A DNA stretch of 64,000 nt, taken from the NCBI GenBank assembly GCA_048360435.1, contig DBGCOP010000027.1, positions 394,520-458,519 of the forward strand, in the 5' to 3' direction. The DNA is from Limenecus sp048360435 (GTDB lineage: Bacteria; Cyanobacteriota; Vampirovibrionia; Gastranaerophilales; Gastranaerophilaceae). A program made the translations under genes and the position numbers. Shown here one piece after another: positions 1 to 7,392 of this stretch. The first letter of the stretch is position 1. Each line of letters opens with the position of its first letter. Under the pieces are notes generated by a model that had not been told where the DNA came from, made no database searches, and worked only from the letters and a program-made list of their open reading frames with translations.

Positions 1-50
1 TAAGTCTGACATTAGGTGCTTCAGGCTTGTTTTTATTATAGCAAATTATT

Positions 51-68
51 TTGTCCCTAAAGGGACAA
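51..68. terminator. Perfect stem-loop, possible terminator or operator
   Basis: Eight-base arms TTGTCCCT and AGGGACAA are separated by AA. On the plus strand a GTTTTT tract follows, which would suit an intrinsic terminator for a rightward transcript; on the minus strand it directly follows the stop of the LuxR-type gene but lacks a good T tract. The arm-AA-arm layout resembles the palindrome at 11082-11097, so an operator is also possible. Confidence 0.45.
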
Positions 69-72
69 GTTT

Positions 73-273
73 TTAAATAATACCGTTTGCCTTTGAAATT
101 ATTGCTTCACGCACAAGGGAAGAACGATTTTTAACATCAAATGTGTTAAATAAATGTTTTATTTTACGTTTTATGCTTCTTTCACAGTATCCTGTTTTTT
201 CAGCTATCTGCTGGTTTGTGCTTCCTTTAATCAATTCCTCTAAAATAACCTTTTGCAACTCCGTAAGCTTCAT
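73..273 (-). CDS. Small LuxR/GerE-type helix-turn-helix regulator
   Basis: A 66-residue protein that is essentially one GerE/LuxR DNA-binding domain. The sequence LTELQKVILEELIKGSTNQQ, then IAEKTGYCERSIKRKIKHLF, matches the four-helix pattern in which 'TNQQIAEK' leads to the recognition helix. There is no receiver or ligand domain. The start has a strong GAGGAG ribosome site 5 to 6 bases upstream. It is the last leftward gene seen in the element; small regulators of this kind often precede packaging genes in phages, so late-gene control is a plausible role (inference). Confidence 0.8.
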   Translation of the reverse strand: MKLTELQKVILEELIKGSTNQQIAEKTGYCERSIKRKIKHLFNTFDVKNRSSLVREAIISKANGII

Positions 274-290
274 AAAATCTCCTCAATACG

Positions 291-401
291 TCAAAAAGTA
301 AACAAACCGAAATGCTCTTGTCCGATGAATTTTAGAGCCTTTTGGTAAAGCTCCGGCGGGGTTTTATAGTCGTTTGCTTTCATTGTGTAGTTGTATTTCA
401 T
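291..401 (-). CDS. 36-residue ORF resembling the start of a phage Dam-like methyltransferase
   Basis: ATG at 401 has an excellent CAGGAG ribosome site five bases upstream and encodes 36 residues ending in FGLFTF before TGA. The segment NDYKTPPELYQKALKFIG looks like the conserved N-terminus of phage DNA N6-adenine methyltransferases (a D-x-x-T-P-x-x-L pattern), but the catalytic part is missing. Either a remnant of a methyltransferase gene broken at a T run near 293-297 or a genuine micro-gene. It sits between two leftward genes with short gaps, so it is in the operon. Confidence 0.45.
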   Translation of the reverse strand: MKYNYTMKANDYKTPPELYQKALKFIGQEHFGLFTF

Positions 402-416
402 TATGGCTCCTGTTTT

Positions 417-644
417 TTAGCTGAGTGTTTGTTCTATAACAAAAGATTTACAATGTTTGGGTTTTATATCTTTCAAATGTTTGTGTGCTTGATATTGTGC
501 AATTGACATACCCAGATAAAAGGCTGCCAGAGTGACAAATAAAAACGTCCCAAAAGATACCTGTTTGTCATCTGTTATGTCGTCATCAAAATGATTTTTA
601 GCCATATTTTGTTCCTTTATTCTTTGTTCTATGTGTTTACGCAT
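417..644 (-). CDS. Small single-pass membrane protein
   Basis: 75 residues, with one hydrophobic segment at about residues 32-50 (FGTFLFVTLAAFYLGMSIAQ) flanked by charged ends. No family recognised. The first start at 644 overlaps the stop of the upstream gene by 8 bases and has a GGGGGAAG stretch before it; an alternative start at 605 (62 residues, MAKNHFDDD) has AAAGGA seven bases upstream and may be the real one. Leftward operon member of the element. Confidence 0.6.
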   Translation of the reverse strand: MRKHIEQRIKEQNMAKNHFDDDITDDKQVSFGTFLFVTLAAFYLGMSIAQYQAHKHLKDIKPKHCKSFVIEQTLS

Positions 645-999
645 TTTCTTCCCCCTTTGCCTTGCTGATAATGTCGAGAATTGTTGGAGCAGTTATTTCA
701 TAATCTACTGATAACATGTGCGGGTCATCAGTGTGTGAAAAATATTCCTCAATCTCCTCAAAAGCCTTGCGGTAGCGCTCTTCGTCTTCTTTGTAATTCT
801 TCGAAATTCTTTTACATTCGCTTCCTAGTTCGTCTATAATCTTTTGTTGTAGTTCGCATTCCTGCGTTTTTTCTTCCAGTAAATCGATTATCTTTTCAAA
901 TGTGCTTGTTGTTATAGAACTCCGTTGCCCTGTAAACAGCAAATCTTTTACATCATTCAAAATTATTCCATCAATTATTATCTGTTCTTTATCTGTCAT
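637..999 (-). CDS. Hypothetical coiled-coil phage-like protein
   Basis: About 120 residues from the start at 999, which follows GTGAGG; a longer in-frame start exists at 1023. The middle (about residues 40-85) is rich in E, K and Q with heptad-like spacing and is probably a coiled coil. No known family recognised. It overlaps its neighbours on both sides (11 and 8 bases), typical of translationally coupled phage early genes. Confidence 0.6.
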   Translation of the reverse strand: MTDKEQIIIDGIILNDVKDLLFTGQRSSITTSTFEKIIDLLEEKTQECELQQKIIDELGSECKRISKNYKEDEERYRKAFEEIEEYFSHTDDPHMLSVDYEITAPTILDIISKAKGEENA

Positions 1000-1207
1000 T
1001 ATCTGCCTCACTTGCCACCTCACTTTGTAGCCATTCTCTGTTTGCTCTAATTAAGTCATGCAATAACTTATACGGCTTTCCGTCATATCCGATATGGAAC
1101 TCTTGAAATTCACAGATTTCTTTGTTTTGCGTTTTAAACTTAAAGAAGGAAAACTCCGCCATCTCATCAACGCTCATAGCCTTTATTCGTTCGTAGTTAG
1201 TTGTCAT
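989..1207 (-). CDS. Hypothetical small protein in early operon
   Basis: 72 residues, no family recognised. The start shares bases with the stop of the upstream gene (TAATG) and lies behind an AGGAGGTGGAG ribosome site, so it is translationally coupled. The N-terminus MTTNYERIKAM resembles the MTNYIEQLMKEAG start of the 2605-3003 protein, a pattern seen in phage-encoded accessory proteins. Confidence 0.65.
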   Translation of the reverse strand: MTTNYERIKAMSVDEMAEFSFFKFKTQNKEICEFQEFHIGYDGKPYKLLHDLIRANREWLQSEVASEADNDR

Positions 1208-1443
1208 TACTCCACCTCCTGTACGTCTAGGGTTTGTAGGGTTTTTTCAGCAAGGGGATTATTTTTATTTAAAACCACATCTCCCCACCTATGGACTTCT
1301 TTGCCTATTTCTTTCTTGCACAGCTCAACCACCTGCTTTATCGGGCAGTCGGTAAATTCACACGAATCATCGCTTGTCAAGGCACAACTTGTCGGAGTTG
1401 TTACACCATATGCAGGACAGTTTTTCACTATGTATTTAGTCAT
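1207..1443 (-). CDS. Cysteine-rich small protein
   Basis: 78 residues with five cysteines in the first 42 (C9, C20, C28, C33, C42), which suggests a small metal-binding or disulphide fold. No family recognised. It overlaps the upstream gene by 8 bases and shares its stop with the next start. Several proteins of this operon (1207, 2605, 2996, 6811) share cysteine clusters of this kind. Confidence 0.6.
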   Translation of the reverse strand: MTKYIVKNCPAYGVTTPTSCALTSDDSCEFTDCPIKQVVELCKKEIGKEVHRWGDVVLNKNNPLAEKTLQTLDVQEVE

Positions 1444-1900
1444 CTTTTCTCCTATGGTTAGTTGCTTTTATTTCAATAATGGTATTATGGAAGATATCAA
1501 TATCCAGCAGCTTTGTTGATTTATCGAACACATGTTTTGTGTAATCTCCTGTGCCACCAACCTCATAGTGTGGAAAATGTTTATACGCAGTAAGTTTAAG
1601 TTTGTATAAGACAAAATGTATATCTCCATCATAACTTTTTACTCTTGCTTTTAACTGGTAATTGCCTCTTACATTCTTTACAGCTCTGTTACTTGTTTGA
1701 AAAAACACATCCACTGATAATATATGTCCTAATTCGCAAAGATCATCACTAGGGGTATCAATTGTATATTCGACAAAAATCTTTTCTACATCGAGTAAAT
1801 CTATGCAGTCAGAACATCTATATTCTTTTTCGGAGTCTGTTTTAACTTTAAAAAGTTTAAGACCGTTAATTTTAAAACTCTTCTGAATATTTTTAATCAT
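1436..1900 (-). CDS. Hypothetical protein, beta-rich
   Basis: 154 residues, no recognised domain. Alternating hydrophobic stretches suggest a beta-rich fold, with a CSDC pair near residue 29. It overlaps the methyltransferase gene upstream by 8 bases and the next gene by 8 bases, so it is part of the same leftward polycistron. Function unknown. Confidence 0.6.
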   Translation of the reverse strand: MIKNIQKSFKINGLKLFKVKTDSEKEYRCSDCIDLLDVEKIFVEYTIDTPSDDLCELGHILSVDVFFQTSNRAVKNVRGNYQLKARVKSYDGDIHFVLYKLKLTAYKHFPHYEVGGTGDYTKHVFDKSTKLLDIDIFHNTIIEIKATNHRRKDD

Positions 1901-2621
1901 CTTCCAACCTCTTTTTTGCTATATCAAAATACTTTTTATCAAGCTCAATTCCAATAAAATTACGGTTTAAGTTTTTGCAGGCAACGCCTGTTGAACCACT
2001 ACCCATGCAAAAATCAAGTACTGTATCCCCTTCGTTAGTATATGTTTTTACCAAATATTCCATTAGAGCCATGGGCTTTTGTGTGGGGTGCAAATATAAT
2101 CTTTGCTTATCTGATTTGAACTGCAATATTTGCGTCGGGTATCTTTCTGTACTACCTCCACCAGAAAAGCATTTTGTTTGACCATAACAAACAGTGTTAT
2201 TTGCTGTTTTCTCTGATTTGGTATAAGAATTTACTGGCTTGTGTCCTGTTGTTTTTTGAGGATGATAAGTACATTGCTTTTTGTAAAATACAAGTATTTC
2301 TTCAATATTTCTTAAAGGCTGTCTTTTCACATTTAAAAATCCTGTCGGCTGTGTTTTTAGCCAGTAGAGCTTGTATTTAAATAAATCTTTTTGACTGTTT
2401 ATCAACATAGAAGTATAAGGCTCTTGTGAAAACAATATGATAGGAGTGTTTTCACTGCACAGAAACAAAAGAGATCTCCACATCTCTTTTATAGGAATAA
2501 TTTTATCCCAACTGCACTTTTTATTAAGTTTTCCATAAGGCGGGTCTGCAATTACTGCAGACACTTTAGGCTGCAAAGTCGACAGTATATCTAAACAATC
2601 GCCGTTATAGATTTGTATCAT
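1893..2621 (-). CDS. Orphan DNA methyltransferase (N6-adenine/N4-cytosine, DPPY class)
   Basis: 242 residues with the DPPY catalytic motif at about residues 26-29 and, near the C-terminus, VLDFCMGSGSTGVA followed by GIELDKKYFD, the SAM-binding motif. The order catalytic motif first, SAM motif last is that of the beta-class methyltransferases (pfam N6_N4_Mtase). No restriction endonuclease gene is visible beside it, so it is probably an orphan phage enzyme that modifies element DNA against host restriction or affects packaging (inference). Specificity cannot be told from sequence. Confidence 0.88.
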   Translation of the reverse strand: MIQIYNGDCLDILSTLQPKVSAVIADPPYGKLNKKCSWDKIIPIKEMWRSLLFLCSENTPIILFSQEPYTSMLINSQKDLFKYKLYWLKTQPTGFLNVKRQPLRNIEEILVFYKKQCTYHPQKTTGHKPVNSYTKSEKTANNTVCYGQTKCFSGGGSTERYPTQILQFKSDKQRLYLHPTQKPMALMEYLVKTYTNEGDTVLDFCMGSGSTGVACKNLNRNFIGIELDKKYFDIAKKRLEDD

Positions 2622-3003
2622 CTTCCAAAATCCTCTTTACTTCTGATTTGTCGAGTTCGTTAAATCTTATTAAAGTACAAGTTATTTGTGCGATAGCTTC
2701 AGTAAAATTTTTAAGTTCTCCTGAATTGTGAATATAATCGCCCCAATCTTCGATTGCTCCGATTGTGTAAGTATCTTGAAATTTAGAAATTTTTATATCT
2801 TTGCACTTATCTACTATCAGCTTAATCAGCTCAAGCTGCTTGGTGGGAGTGAAGGCGGAGTACTCAATGCTTCTGCATTTATCACAATATGCACAATTGT
2901 GTTTATCCTGACATTCAAAATATTCTTGTGGTAAACAACAATCAATTATTTCACGCTTTTGTACCCCTGCCTCTTTCATTAGTTGTTCTATGTAGTTAGT
3001 CAT
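2605..3003 (-). CDS. Hypothetical cysteine-containing phage protein
   Basis: 132 residues; a cysteine cluster lies at about residues 22-43 (CC, C, then CAYCDKC), which could bind zinc. The rest looks helical. No family recognised. Overlaps the methyltransferase start by 17 bases and the upstream gene by 8. Confidence 0.55.
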   Translation of the reverse strand: MTNYIEQLMKEAGVQKREIIDCCLPQEYFECQDKHNCAYCDKCRSIEYSAFTPTKQLELIKLIVDKCKDIKISKFQDTYTIGAIEDWGDYIHNSGELKNFTEAIAQITCTLIRFNELDKSEVKRILEDDTNL

Positions 3004-3205
3004 TTGTTAGTTGCTCCTTTTTGTATTGACAATTCGGTTGGTTATCGCAAGCACCTTGAGTAATCAAACATGCCCCAAAATATTCGCCACCACCGTACCA
3101 GTATTCAAAATACGGGCATTCAGTTACTTTTAATTTACATAATTTTTCTACCAAATAATCATTCATACACCCACTCTGCCTCTCTGATATACTTTGCTGT
3201 GTCAT
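2996..3205 (-). CDS. Small cysteine-rich protein
   Basis: The open frame reaches 3295, but the best start is the ATG at 3205 (MTQQSISERQ), preceded by AAAGGA at good spacing and lying just past the stop of the DnaC-like gene. The product is about 69 residues with cysteines in CKLKVTECPYF and CLITQGACDNQPNC, a likely metal or disulphide site. No family recognised. Confidence 0.5.
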   Translation of the reverse strand: MTQQSISERQSGCMNDYLVEKLCKLKVTECPYFEYWYGGGEYFGACLITQGACDNQPNCQYKKEQLTND

Positions 3206-3221
3206 TTTCTTCCTTTCACAG

Positions 3222-3965
3222 TTAGCTGACATTTTGTAAATTTTTCCTTCTAAAACTTGTGCCGTTAAACTCAAATTTGAGCTGGCAAGCTTCATTCAAT
3301 CTGTCTAATACTGCCTCAAACTCGGCTATTTTCTTTAGTTTTGTTATCATTTCAGGATTTGCTGTAATTGAAATAGGTATTTTGTGCGAAATAAGCTTGT
3401 CTACAATTTTGAAAACAAGTTCAAGTCTTGTCTCTGTATATTTTTCTCTCCCTATATCGTCTAAAACAACAAAATCAAACTCTAAAAGCCAATTTAAAAG
3501 TTTCTCTTCTGCTCTTTCATCACTTGACCTGCGTGCAGCAGAAAACTTATCCAAAAGGTCTGTAAGTTGTGTAAACAGGCAATTGTAGCCTTTTTGCATC
3601 AGCTCATTACAAATACATGCAAGTAATGTTGTTTTGCCTGTGCCAATATTGCCTATCAGACTTAAACCTCCTGACTTTTTAGGCTCAAAGCTTCTTGTGT
3701 ATTCCATGCATTTGCTTTTTGGTTCGGAGTCGTCAACCATATCGAAAGATTTTTCTCTAAATAGCGGTGTCATCATTGAATTTTTGAATTTTTTTTCAAG
3801 GATGATGCGTTTTTGTTCTTTTTCATTTTCTATTTTTTGTCGTTCTTCTATTTTTGAAATACAGCTGCATTGAGGGACTTGAATGCTTTTTGTAATTCCT
3901 AACACGGTAAAAGACTGCATTTTATAGGCTTTTCCGCAATGCCGGCATACTTTTATAGGCTCCAT
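3222..3965 (-). CDS. DnaC/IstB-like AAA+ replicative helicase loader
   Basis: 247 residues. Walker A is GNIGTGKT at about 105-112, Walker B is FVVLDDI at about 165, and an arginine-rich C-terminus follows (DRLNEACQ, FRRKN). An N-terminal cysteine quartet (CRHC at 7-10, CSC at 33-35) looks like a zinc-binding helicase-contact domain, as in phage DnaC/DnaI-like loaders. It would load the host DnaB helicase at the element's origin. The start has AAAGGAG at 8 bases and overlaps the initiator-like gene by 13 bases. Confidence 0.88.
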   Translation of the reverse strand: MEPIKVCRHCGKAYKMQSFTVLGITKSIQVPQCSCISKIEERQKIENEKEQKRIILEKKFKNSMMTPLFREKSFDMVDDSEPKSKCMEYTRSFEPKKSGGLSLIGNIGTGKTTLLACICNELMQKGYNCLFTQLTDLLDKFSAARRSSDERAEEKLLNWLLEFDFVVLDDIGREKYTETRLELVFKIVDKLISHKIPISITANPEMITKLKKIAEFEAVLDRLNEACQLKFEFNGTSFRRKNLQNVS

Positions 3966-4657
3966 CCGTCTATCTCCTTTGCTTTTTGTTCTCTGAATTT
4001 ATCAGGGTTTTTACGTCTGTAATCCCAGTATGCTTTTAAACGTGCATAGTGGATATTGGGTGTATCTTTTGACCAGTTTTTTTCTTTGCCTTCGGCAATT
4101 CTTTTGGACAGGTCTTCTATCAGCCGGCTCAACGCTTTTTCACTCAACGTGAATGCTAATAGTTTTTGATACTCTTTGTCTGTCAGATGTACATTTCTGT
4201 ATTCTGAACCGTACCAATTTTTCAAAATTTCAATCGCTTTTTTTTCTTCTTCTTCTTCTATATTGTTATCCTTATTATCATTATTGTTTGTGTCCGTTTG
4301 CTGTACCGTTTGGTGTACTGTTTGGTGTACCGTTTGAAATTGGTCATAGTTGCAAACTTTGATTATTAAGCGATTTTCAGCATTTTTTTGTTGTATCATT
4401 TTTTCGCATTTTAAGTAATGTAAGAAGCGCCTAACTTTTCCGCGGCTCCAGCCCCACCTTTGCGCCAGTGCAACCTCTGAATATCCGCACTCGCCTCTTT
4501 GAATTTCAACGGTCAACCCGTTTTTGACTTTCAACAAGCCTTTTTTATGATTTGTAATGAGCAGGAGGTCAACCCAAGCCTGCCCTTTGCTGAACGGTTT
4601 ATCCTGCCAAAGGATATTGTTTAATATTTTTCTGTGTATACTTACCCAACCGCTCAT
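3953..4657 (-). CDS. DnaD-like phage replisome organiser
   Basis: 234 residues. The N-terminal half (WVSIHRKILNNILWQD, then ALAQRWGWSRGKVRRFLHYL at about 65-85) is a winged-helix DNA-binding domain of the kind found in phage replisome organisers. A glutamine/threonine-rich linker with a TVHQ repeat and an acidic stretch follow, then a helical C-terminus with a W-YRRKNPDKF tail resembling DnaD/DnaB2 ends. Directly upstream of and overlapping the DnaC-like loader, which is the classic initiator-loader pair. The origin may lie in the repeat-containing linker DNA at about 4290-4335 (inference). Confidence 0.72.
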   Translation of the reverse strand: MSGWVSIHRKILNNILWQDKPFSKGQAWVDLLLITNHKKGLLKVKNGLTVEIQRGECGYSEVALAQRWGWSRGKVRRFLHYLKCEKMIQQKNAENRLIIKVCNYDQFQTVHQTVHQTVQQTDTNNNDNKDNNIEEEEEKKAIEILKNWYGSEYRNVHLTDKEYQKLLAFTLSEKALSRLIEDLSKRIAEGKEKNWSKDTPNIHYARLKAYWDYRRKNPDKFREQKAKEIDGWSL

Positions 4658-4732
4658 TTTTCACCTATTATTGTTTTTGCCTTAACGTCTGTCGGATGTC
4701 CGAATTTTTTGTACATGTTTTCTTGTTTCTCT

Positions 4733-4780
4733 AAAAAAAAGGGGTACAAGGTCAATCCGGTTTTGATAGAAATGTACCCC
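4733..4780 (-). terminator. Intrinsic terminator after ssb
   Basis: On the minus strand, arms GGGGTACA and TGTACCCC enclose a 24-base loop and are followed directly by eight Ts. It lies 27 bases past the ssb stop and before the replisome organiser gene. It either ends the recombination operon or attenuates read-through into the replication genes. Confidence 0.75.
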
Positions 4781-4806
4781 CAAAAGTAATGAAGGAGTTT
4801 TAAGAC

Positions 4807-5229
4807 TTAAAACGGTATTTCATCCATTCCGATAAAATACTCATCAGGATCAACGAACTGCTGCTGCTCCGATTCTGTTTCTGATGCTTCTGTTTGCTGC
4901 GGCTGTCCGTCTTGCTTTTTAGAGGTCAAAAACTCTACTTTTGAGACAAGTACAAAGGTCTTGCTTCTTTTGTTGCCCTTTTCATCTTCCCAGGTTTGAG
5001 TTTTCAAACAGCCCTCAACGGCGATCTTGTGACCTTTTTTGCAATATTCGCCGATAAGCTCCGCTGTTTTGTTCCAAGCCTCACAGTTCACCCAGTCTGT
5101 AACCTCTTTTTCCTCTTTTTTGTTGTAGCTGTTTAAAGCCAGTGAAAATTTTGTGACCTTTGACCCGCTGTCGAAATATTTCATCTCCGGGTCTTGTCCT
5201 AAATTTCCTATCAAAGTAACATTGTTCAT
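4807..5229 (-). CDS. ssb: Single-stranded DNA-binding protein
   Basis: 140 residues with an OB fold starting MNNVTLIGNLGQDPEMKYF, the standard SSB opening, and a disordered glutamine/glutamate-rich tail ending in DEIPF, equivalent to the DDDIPF tip that recruits SSB partners. Encoded in the element, 4-base overlap with the nuclease gene upstream. It likely coats single-stranded DNA during element replication and recombination alongside the ATPase and nuclease. Confidence 0.95.
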   Translation of the reverse strand: MNNVTLIGNLGQDPEMKYFDSGSKVTKFSLALNSYNKKEEKEVTDWVNCEAWNKTAELIGEYCKKGHKIAVEGCLKTQTWEDEKGNKRSKTFVLVSKVEFLTSKKQDGQPQQTEASETESEQQQFVDPDEYFIGMDEIPF

Positions 5230-5828
5230 TTATCAGTGCCTTTCCATTTTTCAAGGTATAAATCGAATCTGTCCGTTGCCTTTAGCCATTCAAAAAACTC
5301 TCTTATGGCTGCCTTTGTCATTGATTCTGTGTATGCATTGCTTGTATAAGTTTCGATAAATACGCTTTTGCCGTTTGATACAAGGTATTTGAATGTCGGC
5401 AATCCTGAACAGTAGAGATAAAACAAATGTTGTACAGACTTTGAATATTTGCCGATTTTATATTTTGAAACACGTTTGATGTCATAAACCGTATCCATTT
5501 TGATAACATCGGCTTTGCCGTAAACAAGCACATCAAGCCCGTCAATGTCTATGTGTTTTGAGACTGTTTCCTGCCAGAGTCCGTCTTTTATGTAGCCTGT
5601 GATTTCATTTACTGTGTCGTCATCTTCGCATACAGTATTGAGAACATCACAGGTGTGTACTGCGTTTTCAAAGTCTATACCTCTTTGCATTGCCTCTGTT
5701 GGTTCTGTTTTTATTTTATTTAGACAGTTTAAAAAGTCTTCCCTCGCCTGTTCCTCGTATTCCTCACGGCTCTTGAGGTAGTAGAGCCATGAGTTCAACA
5801 AAGTAGCTGTAACGTAGCAATCGTGCAT
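5226..5828 (-). CDS. PD-(D/E)XK nuclease, RecB/Cas4-like
   Basis: 200 residues. The motifs of RecB-family nucleases appear in order: GIDFENAVH (about 50-58), GKADVI (D at about 107), YDIKR (D-x-K at 116-118) and QHLFY (the Q-x-x-x-Y motif at 133-137). Early cysteines (C4, C60) do not form a clear Cas4-type Fe-S set. It lies between a RecA-like ATPase and SSB, so it probably resects DNA ends for phage-type recombination (inference). Start and stop overlap both neighbours. Confidence 0.78.
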   Translation of the reverse strand: MHDCYVTATLLNSWLYYLKSREEYEEQAREDFLNCLNKIKTEPTEAMQRGIDFENAVHTCDVLNTVCEDDDTVNEITGYIKDGLWQETVSKHIDIDGLDVLVYGKADVIKMDTVYDIKRVSKYKIGKYSKSVQHLFYLYCSGLPTFKYLVSNGKSVFIETYTSNAYTESMTKAAIREFFEWLKATDRFDLYLEKWKGTDK

Positions 5829-6784
5829 TATTCTTCAACCTCGCCGTATTCTTGAACTTCTTTTTCAGCATTTTTAGAAGCTTTGACATAGAGTTTTTGT
5901 TCTTTGTCATATTCCCAGCCGTTCTCTGTTGCAAAGTTTTTCAAGAAATTCCACACTTGACGTTTTGAATCCCATATTTCGTCAAAGGCTTTCAGAGCTT
6001 CCACAGCATCGTTGAGGTCTTTATTATTTAAAATAGTCTGCTGTGCTTCTTTGATAATGTTGTTGTAATGTTCTCTAAGTTTCGCCTGCTCTGTTAGTCT
6101 GTCTTTTGTCATTTTTACAATCTTTTCAGAGATAAAAGTATTGCCGTTTTTTGTGTCAGGAATCACAAGAACTTCATCAAGCTGTAAAGCGTTCTTTGCA
6201 TAATACCTGTCAGTAGGCGCAAAGCTTATAGTTCTTTTTGCGCCTTTGGCTTCCATATAGCCTACAAAGTCAAGAATCTTGATAATGTCGGCACCTGTTG
6301 AACCCGGAATGTCAGGGCGTATAACCTTGTTTTCTCCGTCTTTTTCTTCCTTTTCGTGCGCTACAAACAATATGTTTTTACCTTTATCATTAGTTATTCT
6401 TACAAGAGCATTAAAAGCAGCTTTTCTCGCTTTATAACCTTGCAGAGCAAGTGTTCCGTCACTTTTTGCATTTTTGGGGTTTTGTTTGATTAAGTAAGGT
6501 TCCATAAATTCAAGCACTGCCCCGATTGTGTCAAATACTATTGTTTCAAACGGTGCAAGTTCGTCAGAGTTCAACAATTCCAATATCTGGGCATAAGAAG
6601 ACACTTGCAAAGATGGCACCCTAAGGTGAGGAGCAACCCTGCTCATTCCGTTGTCTGCATCAATAACAACAGGATTGGGTGCCGATAATGCAAGCGTGCT
6701 TTTGCCTATGCCGGGCTGACCGTATATCAGCCCTTTGAATTTGACATTTTGCTTTAAATCTTCAGGTTTTGTTAGCAAGCTCAT
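5828..6784 (-). CDS. RecA-like phage ATPase (AAA_24 / Sak4-like)
   Basis: About 318 residues from the ATG at 6784, which follows AAAGGA; the frame runs on to 6799. P-loop YGQPGIGKST at about 21-30, Walker B ETIVFDTI near 85-92, and a sensor-like ILFVAHEKEE. This is the arrangement of the phage nucleotide-binding proteins (AAA_24) that include Sak4 recombination ATPases, which act with SSB in strand annealing. Its neighbours, the RecB-like nuclease and SSB, support a recombination module. Confidence 0.8.
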   Translation of the reverse strand: MSLLTKPEDLKQNVKFKGLIYGQPGIGKSTLALSAPNPVVIDADNGMSRVAPHLRVPSLQVSSYAQILELLNSDELAPFETIVFDTIGAVLEFMEPYLIKQNPKNAKSDGTLALQGYKARKAAFNALVRITNDKGKNILFVAHEKEEKDGENKVIRPDIPGSTGADIIKILDFVGYMEAKGAKRTISFAPTDRYYAKNALQLDEVLVIPDTKNGNTFISEKIVKMTKDRLTEQAKLREHYNNIIKEAQQTILNNKDLNDAVEALKAFDEIWDSKRQVWNFLKNFATENGWEYDKEQKLYVKASKNAEKEVQEYGEVEE

Positions 6785-6810
6785 TTCTGTTCCTTTCATA
6801 CTTGATGTTT

Positions 6811-7005
6811 TTAAATAATTTCTTGATACATTTCTGTTTCTGCCTCAGGGTCAAATTCTTCGTCCTCAGGTATTTTGTCATCGTCCGCATCCGGATTATA
6901 CGGGCAGTCAGTTGAACATTTCATTTTGCAATAGTCGCACGGGCTTTCATAAAACGGGCTGTTCGGGTTATCTTTACCGGTTATTGAAGGGTTAAGTCCG
7001 TACAT
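6811..7005 (-). CDS. Small acidic cysteine-cluster protein
   Basis: 64 residues. CDYCKMKCSTDC at about 23-34 gives four closely spaced cysteines, a likely zinc knuckle, followed by a strongly acidic tail (DADDDKIPEDEEFDPEAETE). No family recognised. The start overlaps the stop of the preceding small gene (TAATG) behind an AGGAGG ribosome site. Confidence 0.65.
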   Translation of the reverse strand: MYGLNPSITGKDNPNSPFYESPCDYCKMKCSTDCPYNPDADDDKIPEDEEFDPEAETEMYQEII

Positions 7006-7130
7006 TATATTGCCTCCTGAATTATTCTCATCAAAGGTTCAGCTGCGCATATCGCTATGTAAGAAGCAATAAAAAATATCACTGTCAAAACCGCATCTAT
7101 GCATATAGATATAAATTCTTTGTCTGTCAT
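7005..7130 (-). CDS. 41-residue membrane micro-protein
   Basis: Reads MTDKEFISICIDAVLTVIFF then a continued hydrophobic run to about residue 30; one transmembrane helix. Start and stop overlap the neighbouring genes by 4 and 1 bases, so it is translationally coupled in the early operon. Holin-like size, but no holin feature can be claimed. Too short for usual ORF thresholds. Confidence 0.55.
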   Translation of the reverse strand: MTDKEFISICIDAVLTVIFFIASYIAICAAEPLMRIIQEAI

Positions 7131-7258
7131 ACTGTTTGCTCCTTGCTCGCCCATTCCATAAGCAAAAAGACATATTCTGTGAGTATCCTTTTGTCTTCTT
7201 CTTCGCTGACCGGAGGGTCAAATATTATTTTGAAGTTTGGTTTTTTATCTTTTTTCAT
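7127..7258 (-). CDS. 43-residue first gene of the early operon
   Basis: Starts MKKDKKPNFKIIFDPPVSEE and ends ASKEQTV, overlapping the next ATG by 4 bases. It appears to be the first gene of the leftward early operon; the intergenic region with inverted repeats lies just upstream. The ribosome site is weak (AAAGAAAG). No family recognised. Confidence 0.5.
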   Translation of the reverse strand: MKKDKKPNFKIIFDPPVSEEEDKRILTEYVFLLMEWASKEQTV

Positions 7259-7320
7259 TGGTTTCTTTCTTTGTGTACTTTTTGTGTTTTTTTATTTTTT
7301 ACATTCATTGTTTTGATAGA

Positions 7321-7346
7321 CTTTATTTTTGCGTTGCAAAATAAAG
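7321..7346. promoter_or_regulatory. AT-rich inverted repeat in divergent promoter region
   Basis: Nine-base arms CTTTATTTT and AAAATAAAG enclose TGCGTTGC. It lies in the 237-base region between the leftward early operon (7258) and the rightward HTH gene (7496), where an operator would be expected. No coding frame of note crosses it on the minus strand. Role inferred only. Confidence 0.35.
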
Positions 7347-7392
7347 GCACTAAAAGTAAGCACCTTGCCTTTGCAGATGTTTTAAGTTAAAA

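Noticed and set aside
1094..1519. Plus-strand frame of 141 codons
   Set aside because: Lies antisense to three overlapping leftward genes with good ribosome sites; no ribosome site or family of its own.
7136..7390. Plus-strand frame of 84 codons rich in F and L
   Set aside because: Overlaps two coupled micro-genes and a promoter region on the other strand; composition typical of antisense to lysine-rich sequence.
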